Shown here: positions 36,701-45,267 of the stretch, one piece after another
Layout: each line of letters begins with the position of its first letter
Numbering within the stretch: the first letter of the stretch is position 1
NCBI GenBank assembly: GCA_943331445.1
Contig: CALQLO010000001.1
Span: 1-64,000 of the forward strand
Direction: 5' to 3'
DNA from: Akkermansia muciniphila
GTDB lineage: Bacteria; Verrucomicrobiota; Verrucomicrobiia; Opitutales; UBA953
Length of the DNA stretch: 64,000 bases
The notes under the pieces: generated by a model
The model's database searches: none
The model's input: the letters and a program-made list of their open reading frames with translations, nothing else
Told to the model about the DNA's origin: nothing
Position numbers and translations under genes: made by a program

Positions 36701-37052
36701 TGCCACCCGGAGTAAAACCGAGCTGCTCGAGTCGTTAATCGAACCTTCGGCCAAAATCGTCCCGGGCTTCGGACTAGAAACGCTCACTTTGAAGGATGGT
36801 TCGTCCCTTTCCGGTAATGTGCTGAACGATGACGGGAAGACACTGGAATTGCGCACCTTGGATGGAAAGACGCGGAAGATCAAATCGGCCATCGTGACTG
36901 CGCGGTCTACGCCCCTATCCATCATGCCTCCGATGTTAGGAACCCTCACCGCGGCGGAGATTCGTGACGTCGTGGCTTATCTTTCATCACTTAAACCACG
37001 GGCTGCCAAGTCTCCAGAGGCGAAGTCCAAGGATCTTAAAGGAAAGAAATAG
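33723..37052 (+). CDS. PVC-type heme-binding CxxCH protein with HEAT-like repeats
   Basis: The protein has 1109 residues from the ATG at 33723; an in-frame TTG at 33714 overlaps the lutC stop. A Sec signal peptide (LQFVLLVVAGMVSAAE) is followed by a beta-propeller resembling sorbosone/glucose dehydrogenases (about 60-440), then alpha-helical HEAT-like repeats (about 450-900). A C-terminal c-type heme site, NCTACHRVD, lies near residue 970. Two calcium-loop-like motifs (DFNGDGVIDW, DTNGDGVADV) sit inside the propeller region. Such proteins are abundant in Verrucomicrobiota and Planctomycetota and are thought to be secreted dehydrogenases or electron carriers; the substrate is unknown. Its placement directly after lutC suggests a possible link to sugar breakdown. 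Confidence 0.9.
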   Translation: MRTASLQFVLLVVAGMVSAAEVTPRKWSGVLNVPDPTACTVDEAGNVYVSSTSRRKAGDVDIREHPLWVPFDVALTSPEEKAAFFRRELAPGKFRTPRGGIKDFNGDGVIDWQDLSFNKEKIYKLSDTDGAGVANKLTVFAEGFNLPNAGIAAGVLYFDGWVYVTALPNLYRLKDTNGDGVADVQEIVASGFGCHIAYAGHDMHGLRLGPDGRIYWSIGDKGLNVTSKEGRLFYYPHEGAVMRCEPDGANFEVYAHGVRNIQEIAFDDFGNVLGVDNDADQPKERERMVYLLEGSDSGWRCQHQYMKLESRWMKENIWMPAGQPDQPLFITPPIANYSDGPAGFLHEPGHALDGTLRGHFILDQFPKGAMDAFTLEADRDSFRMVGLRTINKGIMGVGMSWGTDGRAYFVDWMGGYPLKQKGAVWRMEVAPQIDVTSEQFLAKPYSVPVPKEELLGLLGHRDQRVRTNASIRLDRLGAWDEMLRIAKTKTSPRLGRIHAIWGCGMGLRHGKITELEPYLSLLDDEDVEIRVQALKVLSEAKVTPALQAKVVGQLAHDDLRVRTQAGITLGRIGGLAPFATFLRDPASDLSLPWLRHGLVSGLAATQTSEQLYAIAQSKPGAEAIFATLALARQKSVRLGGLVDHANVDVVKEAARAIHDDVGIPEAWGALADVLQKSPLPPLVARRAINANLRLGTEGALTHLLDWYFVQVADTALRTQAMQAIIAFNQPPVLDRVDGTSKIYPERDKRAIAGVLRRYQTRLLEIQEPGQRALALEAMVKYELDIPLSVLLALAGDLKASPAVRQQTLRLLGAKTVEAESINRILRSAAGEGNPSMVRIEAVNQLFVRDLSGALEVMRSIINSKSAQLPEKQAIITKLRDSTDPLAGRMVLELLDRLNARNLDAGLRFDVYLAAHDSTILAVKDAWEKYLGTTAKAGLRMASPDLPFELLLDGGDAPRGREIINGHIGANCTACHRVDADEGSEVGPKLTVIGATRSKTELLESLIEPSAKIVPGFGLETLTLKDGSSLSGNVLNDDGKTLELRTLDGKTRKIKSAIVTARSTPLSIMPPMLGTLTAAEIRDVVAYLSSLKPRAAKSPEAKSKDLKGKK

Positions 37053-37105
37053 CCTGACTGGGAATGAAGGGTTGAGTCACGCCCGGGGGTGGCTGTGATA
37101 CTCCC

Positions 37106-39334
37106 ATGCTGCTTCGCCTCCTGCTGCTGCTCGCTCCACTGCTTGCCCTCTCCCAGCCGACCTTGGTGCAGCAATGGCAGAAGCAGTATGACGAATGGTA
37201 TCGCGAGGCTCCGCGGGCCGCCCCGGAAAATCTCGTCTGGTCGGACGATGGTAATCGGATGACGTTTACTTGGGCGGAAGCGACCGGCGTTCATTGGCGC
37301 ATGGTCGATTGTGCTACCGGCCGAATGGCACCGGCTTTTGATCATGCGAAGGTCGCCTCAGTCTTGTCTGATTTAACCAAACGAAAAATCACGGCCAAGA
37401 ACTGGCCGTTTATCAGAGTCGTGCCTCTCGCGAACGGAAGCATGAGGCTGGAAGGCAAGGATGTCGCCTGGCTGTTGGAGTCTAATGGCGACCTTGCCGA
37501 AACTAAACCCATCCAGGAATTTTCGCGGTCTGCACCGGTCCCGTCGAAGAATGTCCGTTCCGTCGAGAGTAGTCGGTATGTGGGTTTTACCAAGGTGAGT
37601 GATGATTCCCCTTTGCGCACGCATCGGGTCGAGGTGCGGGATGGGAACGTTTTTTTACGAAAGTTAGGCGCAACCCCGTCCGAGGTTCAGTTGACCAAGG
37701 ATGGCTTGCCTGGGAAAGATGGCTGGATTGGGCCCGTGCATTGGTCGCCCGATGGCCAGCACTTCGCGCTTTGGCGTGAGCGGGTCGCGCTAGTGCGTCA
37801 GTACACCGTGACGGATTCGGTCAAGAATACCAAGAAAGACATCAATTATGAGAAGCCTGGTGACGATCGCACCGTTCGTACCCCTTGGATCTTCGGAATC
37901 GATGGCAAAACAGCGGCGAGTCCGCTGTCGGCGGTTTTGCCCCAGACGTATGATACGGGTCGGCTGGATTGGTCAGCTGATTCCAAGCGGCTCCTGTCGG
38001 AGTATATCATCCGCGGATTCACCGGCCACGGCGTGATCGAGTATGATGTGGTGAGGCGTGGGTGGCGTAAGCTTTTCGCGGAAGAAGATCCGAAGTTTGT
38101 CTATAGTTTCGCCACGCGGTTTCGGTATGATTTATCCGAAGCTGAGACCCTCTGGGTCTCTGAGCGCTCGGGTTGGAGTCACCTTTACATGGTTAACTTG
38201 CGCAGCGGTGAGACGTCGCGAGCGGTGACCTCGGGGGCATGGGTCATGAAGCAAGTTCTCCATGTCGATACCTTTGCCCGCTTCGTCACGTTTACCGCCC
38301 TCGGTCGTTATCCAGGCGAGAACCCTTATCACGAGCATATTTGTCGGGTCTCCTTGAGCGGGGGTGGTTTGATCGACCTCACTCCGGGCGACGGGAATCA
38401 CACGGCGTGGTTTTCGCCGGACCGTCGTTATCTTGTGGACGCGTCTTCCCGGGTGGATGCGGCTCCAGTCTTCACTTTGAGAAGTGGCCACGACGGCCGT
38501 GCGATCGCGGAATTGGGGGCAACTTCGCTTGTCTCGTTGCAGAAGGTCGGCTGGTCTGCCCCCGCACCCTTCGTGGCCAAAGATCGCGAAGGACGGTTTG
38601 ATATCTGGGGTGTCATCACGCGTCCCTACCCTTTCGATCCGAGTAGAAAGTATCCCGTGATCGAAAATATCTATGCCGGGCCGCATGGATCCTTCGCTCC
38701 CCATGCTTTTAATCTTTGGAATCGAACCCAACGCGAGCTCTCCTTGATGGGTTTTTATGTCGTCCAGATGGATGGTCGTGGGACGAATAATCGCGGGAAG
38801 GAATTCCATCAGATGAGTTGGCGCAACCTCAAGGACGGCGGCTTCCTGGATCGTATTGCGTGGCTGAAGGCCGCGGCCAAAGTTAATCCTTCTATGGATA
38901 TCAGCCGCGTGGGTATCTACGGTGGCTCCGCTGGCGGTCAGAATACCGCCCACGCGTTGTTACTTCATGGCGATTTCTATAAAGCCGGCGCCGCTGACTG
39001 TGGCTGTTATGACAACCGTATCGATAAGCTTTGGTGGAACGAGCAGTGGCTCGGTTATCCGATTGGACCTTGGTATGAGGAGAACTCCTGTGCCCGTTAT
39101 GCCCGCAATCTGACTGGAAAGCTCTTCCTGACCGTCGGCGAGTCGGATACTAATGTGGACGTCAAGTGTAGCTACGACCTGCGCGATGCCTTGCTTGCTG
39201 CTGGCAAGCAGGCGCTCTTTGAGTTTCATGTTGTTCCCGGCGCCAATCACGGTGGCGGGGATAGCAATGATTTCCGTGAAAAGCGCGCCCGCTTCTTCCA
39301 GGCAGCCCTCGGTGGACCGCTCCCCTTAAAATGA
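37106..39334 (+). CDS. Secreted S9-family peptidase (dipeptidyl peptidase IV-like)
   Basis: The protein has 742 residues. The N-terminal signal peptide is leucine-rich (LLRLLLLLAPLLALSQ). Residues about 30-500 form the DPP IV beta-propeller, with repeats such as LDWSADSKRL and WFSPDRRYLVD. The alpha/beta-hydrolase domain carries the catalytic serine in GIYGGSAGGQNT, the aspartate in TVGESDTNVD and the histidine in GANHGGG. These enzymes remove dipeptides or cleave after proline in exported peptides. It overlaps the next gene by 4 bp. Confidence 0.93.
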   Translation: MLLRLLLLLAPLLALSQPTLVQQWQKQYDEWYREAPRAAPENLVWSDDGNRMTFTWAEATGVHWRMVDCATGRMAPAFDHAKVASVLSDLTKRKITAKNWPFIRVVPLANGSMRLEGKDVAWLLESNGDLAETKPIQEFSRSAPVPSKNVRSVESSRYVGFTKVSDDSPLRTHRVEVRDGNVFLRKLGATPSEVQLTKDGLPGKDGWIGPVHWSPDGQHFALWRERVALVRQYTVTDSVKNTKKDINYEKPGDDRTVRTPWIFGIDGKTAASPLSAVLPQTYDTGRLDWSADSKRLLSEYIIRGFTGHGVIEYDVVRRGWRKLFAEEDPKFVYSFATRFRYDLSEAETLWVSERSGWSHLYMVNLRSGETSRAVTSGAWVMKQVLHVDTFARFVTFTALGRYPGENPYHEHICRVSLSGGGLIDLTPGDGNHTAWFSPDRRYLVDASSRVDAAPVFTLRSGHDGRAIAELGATSLVSLQKVGWSAPAPFVAKDREGRFDIWGVITRPYPFDPSRKYPVIENIYAGPHGSFAPHAFNLWNRTQRELSLMGFYVVQMDGRGTNNRGKEFHQMSWRNLKDGGFLDRIAWLKAAAKVNPSMDISRVGIYGGSAGGQNTAHALLLHGDFYKAGAADCGCYDNRIDKLWWNEQWLGYPIGPWYEENSCARYARNLTGKLFLTVGESDTNVDVKCSYDLRDALLAAGKQALFEFHVVPGANHGGGDSNDFREKRARFFQAALGGPLPLK

Positions 39335-39873
39335 CCCTCCCCACTCCGGCTCCCTCCCCCAGTCTCATTGAACTCCGATTGGCGAATGTCGGTCAGCTGT
39401 TCAATACTATGGATCCGTCGCCGTTTCATGAACGCGACTTGGATCATGATGCTGAGGAATTTATCGTCGGTTGGGCGCGGGAGCATGATTCCCTTAGCCA
39501 ATTAAAGATTCGGATTGTTCTCCCCGGTCCTGCTGAGCCCGCGTTGTCCGACAAGATTGCTGAATCAATTCGCCATTATTTTGATTATCGGGCCAAGATG
39601 ACCCGACGGGACTTACTGGAGCTCTTCCGCGAGGGCCGGGTCTCCCTGGTCATTGGTCTGGCCTTCTTGGCCGTTACCGTGGCTCTGCGCAGCCTGGTTC
39701 CGACTGGCGAGGGCGCCGCCGCTTGGATTCGTGAAGGATTGAACATTTGCGGGTGGGTTGGCCTCTGGAAGCCCATCGATACCATGCTGTATCGTTGGTG
39801 GCCGCTACGACGCCAAGGATCGCTGCAAACCCGCCTTTCTAAGGCAGAGGTGGTGGTAATCTTCAGTTCTTAG
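39331..39873 (+). CDS. Conserved-looking membrane protein of unknown function
   Basis: The protein has 180 residues and overlaps the S9 peptidase gene by 4 bp. I do not recognise the family. The first 90 residues are soluble, acidic and contain HERDLDHDAEEFIVGWARE. One or two hydrophobic helices follow (about 107-125, SLVIGLAFLAVTVALRSL, and about 133-155, which includes NICGWVGLWKPIDTMLY). The C-terminus is basic. Translational coupling suggests coexpression with the peptidase, but no functional inference is safe. Confidence 0.7.
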   Translation: MTLPTPAPSPSLIELRLANVGQLFNTMDPSPFHERDLDHDAEEFIVGWAREHDSLSQLKIRIVLPGPAEPALSDKIAESIRHYFDYRAKMTRRDLLELFREGRVSLVIGLAFLAVTVALRSLVPTGEGAAAWIREGLNICGWVGLWKPIDTMLYRWWPLRRQGSLQTRLSKAEVVVIFSS

Positions 39874-39984
39874 ACCTAGGGTGCTTATCTGCCCTCAATG
39901 GGCCGCTACTAGAAGGCGAAATTACCAATTTTTTACAGTGAGGGTTTGACAGGGGGGTGCCATGCCTCAAACCAAACCTTTCGC

Positions 39985-41769
39985 ATGCAGAATTTCGCGA
40001 GCCAGTGCCTGGACCAGACCAAGGCCCTCCTCAAACTTAACCTTTCTTCAATCGCTTCCGACGGCTCCGTTACGCCGGTCGCTGGTGAGGTCTCCCGGGC
40101 GGATGAGCCCGGACACGCCGCTCTCGCCTTTGGGGAATACTTCCGTGCCACGGGTGAGCTGACGCTGGACCGACATAATATCGCCCAGATCGTCGCTCGT
40201 TCGATTACGGCTCAAGTGAAGCATAGTAAGGGCTCTGATAATGGCATGGCCTTCGCGTGTCTTGGCCTGTTGGCCTTTGGGCCGACTCGGGAGCGTAATC
40301 CCGTCTGGGAGATTCTCGATGAGTCCACCCGTGCGCTGATTGATGAGCGTCTGGCCATTGAGCACGATCATCATGATCATGTGCAAGCCTTCGATATCGC
40401 TAAGGCGGTCTGCCGGTTTTCCTTTGGCCTGACCAAGAAGGACGAAACGGGTCCGCTCGTTGATCGCTTCATGGAGCGGGTCGCCGCCTCTTCGACGGGT
40501 GGATTCCACGACGAAGCTTCGCGGGCGGCCGATCCGGCTAATTTCGGTGGGGTCTATGACCTCTATGGGGTTGTGGCGCTTATTTTCATCCGTCAGTCGC
40601 TGCAGTTGCACGCGAATATCCAGCTCCGCGATTCCAAGTTACCGAAGTTGCGTGCCTTGGCGGAGAAATATATCCGCGTTATTATGGATACGGTGCGAGA
40701 TGATGGTTTGGGTTGGTGCTACGGACGAGGCATCGGGGCTTATGGACAGATGCATTGCATCACCGTGCTGCTTCAGGCCTTGCGCGACCGCTGGGTGCCT
40801 GTCGATAAGGAGCTACTCGCCCGCGATCTCGTCCGTCGCCTTTATGCCAATTTCTTCACGACATTCTTCGATGCGGAACATGGTCTGATCATCATTCGCG
40901 ACGGGGAGCGTGACACCATTCCTGGACACACGACCCGGATGGCCAACTTCGACGCCGCCCGCTATCTTTCTCAATGGTCGCGCCTGGCTAAGACCATCGG
41001 TGGCTCGCTTGAGGTCGTTAAGCCGGTGAGCAAATTGCCGGTTTGTCGTTATTTCTCTTTCGATAAATCCCCCCGCAAGGAGCAGGGCCTGCTGTCGTAC
41101 ATGGATCCGGCTTCTGGCGTTCATATCATTTTGCCCTTGGTCGCCGCTGGATCCCATCGCTTCAGTGATTCACTGGCTTTCCCGCACATGCCGGGAGTCT
41201 TCGATTGGCCGTCCAATGTGGAGTCCTCCCCTTTCATTCCCGAGTTCACCATCGCCGGTAAAGTCTATACGCCCTCTTACTACGGTAAGAACGCCCAGGT
41301 TGCGATGGGCACCAAGGCCGGGACCTATCTCTTCCGCTATGAGCAGCCCGATCTCATTGACCGGGAGGAAAAACTTTCCTCGAATATCGGCTCCTTGAAG
41401 GTTGAGTGGGAATTCGCCAGCGGGCGGATTGTCGGTCGCTTTACTCTGACGGCTAAATCCGCGGTGTTGCTTGAGGAATTCCGCTTAATCTTGCCCATCG
41501 CGGCCACCCATTCGCGCATGACTCCCGGAAATGCGTTGGTCCTCGGGGCCGAATCCCATCGCTGCGAGGTATTGAAGGATGATTTCCATGCGACTTGGGC
41601 GGAAACCAAGGTGGTGAGCGAAAACCCCAAGCACCGGAGCTGCTGGGGTAAGATCCATTTTTATCAAACCCTCGAGCGGGATAAGCCGATGCCGCTCCGC
41701 GCGGGTTCCTCCTACTCGTTCGAAATCGCTTACCAGCCTCACGTCGTGCGGGCTGGTGACGGGGTCTGA
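39985..41769 (+). CDS. Unrecognised protein, possibly alpha/alpha-toroid fold
   Basis: The protein has 594 residues from the ATG at 39985. I cannot assign the family. The first 350 residues are helix-rich with spaced aromatic and glycine residues (for example DGLGWCYGRGIGAYGQMH), suggestive of an (alpha/alpha) toroid. The last 230 residues look beta-rich. This is reminiscent of polysaccharide lyases and heparinase II/III-like proteins, but no catalytic motif is identifiable. A histidine-rich patch, EHDHHDHVQAFD, lies near residue 131. No signal peptide is visible. TTG at 39946 is an upstream alternative start. Confidence 0.7.
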   Translation: MQNFASQCLDQTKALLKLNLSSIASDGSVTPVAGEVSRADEPGHAALAFGEYFRATGELTLDRHNIAQIVARSITAQVKHSKGSDNGMAFACLGLLAFGPTRERNPVWEILDESTRALIDERLAIEHDHHDHVQAFDIAKAVCRFSFGLTKKDETGPLVDRFMERVAASSTGGFHDEASRAADPANFGGVYDLYGVVALIFIRQSLQLHANIQLRDSKLPKLRALAEKYIRVIMDTVRDDGLGWCYGRGIGAYGQMHCITVLLQALRDRWVPVDKELLARDLVRRLYANFFTTFFDAEHGLIIIRDGERDTIPGHTTRMANFDAARYLSQWSRLAKTIGGSLEVVKPVSKLPVCRYFSFDKSPRKEQGLLSYMDPASGVHIILPLVAAGSHRFSDSLAFPHMPGVFDWPSNVESSPFIPEFTIAGKVYTPSYYGKNAQVAMGTKAGTYLFRYEQPDLIDREEKLSSNIGSLKVEWEFASGRIVGRFTLTAKSAVLLEEFRLILPIAATHSRMTPGNALVLGAESHRCEVLKDDFHATWAETKVVSENPKHRSCWGKIHFYQTLERDKPMPLRAGSSYSFEIAYQPHVVRAGDGV

Positions 41770-41856
41770 TTAGCCGGTAAGTCGGGTAAATGGCTCCTTG
41801 GCCGGGCTTCGGGATTGTCCTGCCCCCTGCCTATGCCCTATCCATGGGACTGACCC

Positions 41857-43398
41857 ATGCCTAGTTCGTTCTATATCACCACGGCCATCGATTACGCTAA
41901 TGGCTCCCCGCACCTGGGGCATGCCTACGAAAAGGTCTTGGCTGACGTCATTGCCCGTCACGCCCGCATGAGCGGCCGGAAGACGCATTTCCTTACGGGT
42001 TTAGATGAGCATGGCCAAAAGGTCCAACAGACCGCCCAGAAGCGGGCGATTGAACCGCAGGTACTGGTGGATGAAATCGCTGCCGTCTTCCAGGCCATGC
42101 TGGGCGACCTGAATATTTCTAACGACGACTATATTCGGACGACCGAATCCCGGCACAAGGTCGTGGTGCAGGATTTCCTTCAGCGTCTCTTTGATCAGGG
42201 TCTTATCTATAAGGGTCAGAAGACCGATTGGTATTCGACCCGCCAGGAGCAATTCCTAACGGACAAAGATCGCGATCCCGATGGCTCTTGGCCGGAAATC
42301 TATGGCGAGGTCACGCAGACGACCGAGGAGAACTACTACTTCAAGCTGTCGCAATTCCAGTCCTGGCTCGTTGAGTACATCAAGTCTCATCCTGACTTCA
42401 TCTCGCCGCGCTTCCGTCAGAATCAAGTCCTCGAGTTCCTCAAGGAACCGATGAATGACCTTTGCATCTCCCGTCCAAAATCCCGTCTCACTTGGGGCAT
42501 TGAACTACCCTTCGCCAAGGATTACGTCACGTATGTCTGGTTTGATGCGCTGACCAATTATTATTCCGCCGTCGCGACCAAGGGGCTGTGGCCGGCGGAT
42601 GTGCACGTAATCGGGAAGGACATCTTGTCGCCACCGCATGCGGTTTACTGGCCATGTATGTTAAAGGCTCTGAATATTGAACTACCCCGTCAGCTGTTGG
42701 TACATGGCTGGTGGACGGTAAATAATCAAAAGGCTTCCAAGAGTGCTGGAAATGCCACCGATACGCTGGGCTTTGTGGCTTCTCATGGTGCCGATGCCTT
42801 TAGGTTTTACCTGTGTCGCGAGATGGTCGTGGGTCAGGATGCGGACTTCTCCGCGCTTACTTTTGAGAATCGTTATAAGGCTGATCTGGGTAATAACCTC
42901 GGTAACCTCGTCAATCGCCTGCTGAACATGGTCGGACGAAGTTACGCGGGAGTCATCCCCGCTGCGTCCGCCGATGAAGACCTCGAAAAAGCCCTCCGCA
43001 CACTTTGGGTCGATACATCCAAGAAGTATGCGGCGGATTTTGCCGAGTTCCAGGTTAGCCATGCCCTTGAATCGCTTTGGGTCTTCATCAGCGCCATGAA
43101 TGCGTACATCGAAGCCCGGGCTCCCTGGAAGCTGGCTAAGTCGGTAGATCCGCTTGATCGAGCGCGCCTGGATTCCTGTCTGGCCCACGTCGCGGAAGGC
43201 CTACGCTTGGTCGCCACGGTGCTCACCCCGGTAATGCCTGGGACTTGCGATAAGCTACTTACTAATATTGGCCGTCCAGTGGCGACTTCCCTGTCCGACC
43301 AGTTGGAATGGTCTTCGGTGTGCGCGGGGTCGATGGTTGCGGCCGAATGCATTCTCTTCCCCAAGATTGATCCGCCCCCCGCTCCTCCTGCGGCCTAA
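41857..43398 (+). CDS. metG: Methionyl-tRNA synthetase
   Basis: A class I synthetase of 513 residues. The HIGH motif appears as HLGH in YANGSPHLGHAYEKVLADV, and KMSKS as KASKS in NNQKASKSAGN. The DWYSTRQEQFLTD region replaces the zinc-binding knuckle of the E. coli-type enzyme, and no CxxC pairs are present, so this is a zinc-free subtype. The C-terminal anticodon-binding helical bundle is present (EARAPWKLAKS). The C-terminal dimerisation (Arc1p-like) domain of longer MetG proteins is absent. Confidence 0.97.
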   Translation: MPSSFYITTAIDYANGSPHLGHAYEKVLADVIARHARMSGRKTHFLTGLDEHGQKVQQTAQKRAIEPQVLVDEIAAVFQAMLGDLNISNDDYIRTTESRHKVVVQDFLQRLFDQGLIYKGQKTDWYSTRQEQFLTDKDRDPDGSWPEIYGEVTQTTEENYYFKLSQFQSWLVEYIKSHPDFISPRFRQNQVLEFLKEPMNDLCISRPKSRLTWGIELPFAKDYVTYVWFDALTNYYSAVATKGLWPADVHVIGKDILSPPHAVYWPCMLKALNIELPRQLLVHGWWTVNNQKASKSAGNATDTLGFVASHGADAFRFYLCREMVVGQDADFSALTFENRYKADLGNNLGNLVNRLLNMVGRSYAGVIPAASADEDLEKALRTLWVDTSKKYAADFAEFQVSHALESLWVFISAMNAYIEARAPWKLAKSVDPLDRARLDSCLAHVAEGLRLVATVLTPVMPGTCDKLLTNIGRPVATSLSDQLEWSSVCAGSMVAAECILFPKIDPPPAPPAA

Positions 43399-43434
43399 TT
43401 CGACTTTGCGGGGTTTCCTCATAAGTTTCTGACC

Positions 43435-44778
43435 GTGGCACCCATAAAAGACGTCATTGATGAAGCCAGCCAGCTGGCCGCCGCCGAACTGGCGTCGACC
43501 CATACGGGGTTCGTGACTTACTCTTTCGCCGTTCCTGAACTGGATGCGTTGGCCGTTTTGGAGACTTTGGACGAGTCGGCTCCCCGCGGTTATTTTGAAA
43601 ACCCGTCAAGGAAACGTGCCCATGCAGCGGGCTCCGCTTTATTGCAATGGCGCGGCCGGGGTGAGAACCGTTTTGAGTCTGCCGATCAATGGCTCCGAGC
43701 GCTGGATGCTCAGCTTTATTGTGTCGGCCAGCGTCCACGTATCATCGCCACTTTTCCCTTTTATCCTGGCACCATCGAGAGCGGTGCGGATGCGCGACTT
43801 TTTTTGCCAGCATGGCAGGTGGTGACGGAAAACGATATCACGATGGTGACGTTGGCGGAAGTCGCCGCTCCCGGGTGTGCGGCCCGCCTGGCACTGCGCG
43901 CCGAAGGGTTCCGGAAGTTCGCCTATCGGTCGACCCCCCCTTCTCCGAGGGCCGCCGTGCCCACCGTCTTAAGCGAAGTGGGCGGGGCGTGGTTTCCCTC
44001 CGCAGTGTCGCGGGCGACGGAACTGATTAAAGAGGGGTCTTTCGAGAAGATTGTGCTCACTCGTGCCTTTGACTGGCGCCGCAGCGAGCCATTCAGTCTG
44101 TATGCGACACTTCATCGCCTGCGTCGGGGGAACCCGCCCTGCCACACCTTTTTAGTGGATGAGCCCGATGGTGCACTGGTCGGGGCGACGCCGGAAACGC
44201 TGCTTTCGCTCTTCGACGGCTCCGTGCGTTCTGAATCCGTCGCCGGCACCACCCGCCGAGGTGAATCGGCATCTGAAGATGCGAGCCTCGCGGAGGCCCT
44301 GCTTACGAGTGAGAAGGATTTACGAGAACACAGTGCCGTGACCGCCTCTATCCTGAGGCGTTTACGCATGGTGGGGGTGCTCGCGGCTACTTCACGGCAC
44401 CCGGAGTTACTTCGCTTGGGTAATGTCATGCATCTTCGCACCCCCATCGAGGGAACCATGCCACCGGATCGACGCTTCTTAGAGGTCGCGGGCGAGCTTC
44501 ATCCTACGCCTGCCGTCGGAGGTAAGCCGCGTGCGTTGGCCTTGCCCTTCATTCCTGGCTTCGAGCCGCATGATCGTGGGCTGTACACGGGGGCGGTGGG
44601 CTGGGTTGGATCCGACGGGCTGACTGGGAAACTTTTCGTGGCCTTGCGTTGCGCTCGACTCCGCGGTGCCGAAGCCCGGGCTTTTGCTGGTGCTGGTATT
44701 GTCGCCGGGTCCGACCCTGCTGCCGAGTCGATTGAGACCGAGATGAAGTTACGGACGATTCTCGAGGCGCTGATCTGA
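43435..44778 (+). CDS. Isochorismate synthase (MenF/EntC type)
   Basis: A chorismate-utilising enzyme of 447 residues starting at GTG 43435. Motifs: KIVLTRAFDW (general-base lysine region), GATPETLLSL, SVAGTTRRG, EKDLREHSAV, HLRTPIEGTM, LHPTPAVGG and RGLYTGAVGWVG, with FAGAGIVAGSDPAAE at the end. These match isochorismate synthase rather than anthranilate synthase. It commits chorismate to menaquinone or, less likely, siderophore synthesis. No other men or ent gene is in the window, so the pathway is inferred. dtd follows 3 bp later. Confidence 0.92.
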   Translation: MAPIKDVIDEASQLAAAELASTHTGFVTYSFAVPELDALAVLETLDESAPRGYFENPSRKRAHAAGSALLQWRGRGENRFESADQWLRALDAQLYCVGQRPRIIATFPFYPGTIESGADARLFLPAWQVVTENDITMVTLAEVAAPGCAARLALRAEGFRKFAYRSTPPSPRAAVPTVLSEVGGAWFPSAVSRATELIKEGSFEKIVLTRAFDWRRSEPFSLYATLHRLRRGNPPCHTFLVDEPDGALVGATPETLLSLFDGSVRSESVAGTTRRGESASEDASLAEALLTSEKDLREHSAVTASILRRLRMVGVLAATSRHPELLRLGNVMHLRTPIEGTMPPDRRFLEVAGELHPTPAVGGKPRALALPFIPGFEPHDRGLYTGAVGWVGSDGLTGKLFVALRCARLRGAEARAFAGAGIVAGSDPAAESIETEMKLRTILEALI

Positions 44779-44781
44779 TTC

Positions 44782-45219
44782 ATGAAAATCGTCCTGCAGA
44801 GGGTGATGTCAGCGAGCGTGTCCGTGGAGGGCGTGGTCGTCGGCTCGATTGGGCGAGGCTATCTCTTACTGGTAGGGGTGGCCCAGGGAGATGACTTGGG
44901 CATTGTTAATCGACTGGCGCTTGAGGTGCATAAGGTGCGCTTGATGGAAGATGACTCCGGCAAGATGGGCGTATCGTTAAAGGACGCTGGGGGTGCGGTC
45001 CTCGCGGTCAGTCAGTTTACCTTGCTGGCCGACTTCTCTAAAGGAAATCGGCCGTCTTTTAACGGTGCCGCGAAGCCAGAGGATGCCCGGCCACTGTTTG
45101 ATCATTTTGTCCGCCAGCTTTCTGCCCACCTTGAGCAAGACGTGCCTACGGGGGTTTTCGGGGCGGACATGAAGGTGGAACTCGTGAACGACGGACCTGT
45201 CACAGTCGTTCTGGAGTAG
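44782..45219 (+). CDS. dtd: D-aminoacyl-tRNA deacylase
   Basis: A 145-residue enzyme that hydrolyses D-amino acids, and glycine, mischarged on tRNA. It begins MKIVLQRVMSASVSVEG. The conserved SQFTLLADFSKGNRPSF forms one face of the active site, and the C-terminal GPVT motif (NDGPVTVVLE) supplies the cross-subunit Gly-Pro pair that excludes L-amino acids. The length and order match bacterial DTD. Confidence 0.97.
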   Translation: MKIVLQRVMSASVSVEGVVVGSIGRGYLLLVGVAQGDDLGIVNRLALEVHKVRLMEDDSGKMGVSLKDAGGAVLAVSQFTLLADFSKGNRPSFNGAAKPEDARPLFDHFVRQLSAHLEQDVPTGVFGADMKVELVNDGPVTVVLE

Positions 45220-45267
45220 TTTAGGCTTAACCTTCGCCTGTGCCGTCCCTACGGATTCACTCCTGCC

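Noticed and set aside
39946-39951. TTGACA as a -35 box for the 594-residue protein
   Set aside because: No matching -10 hexamer at about 17 bp downstream; left out.
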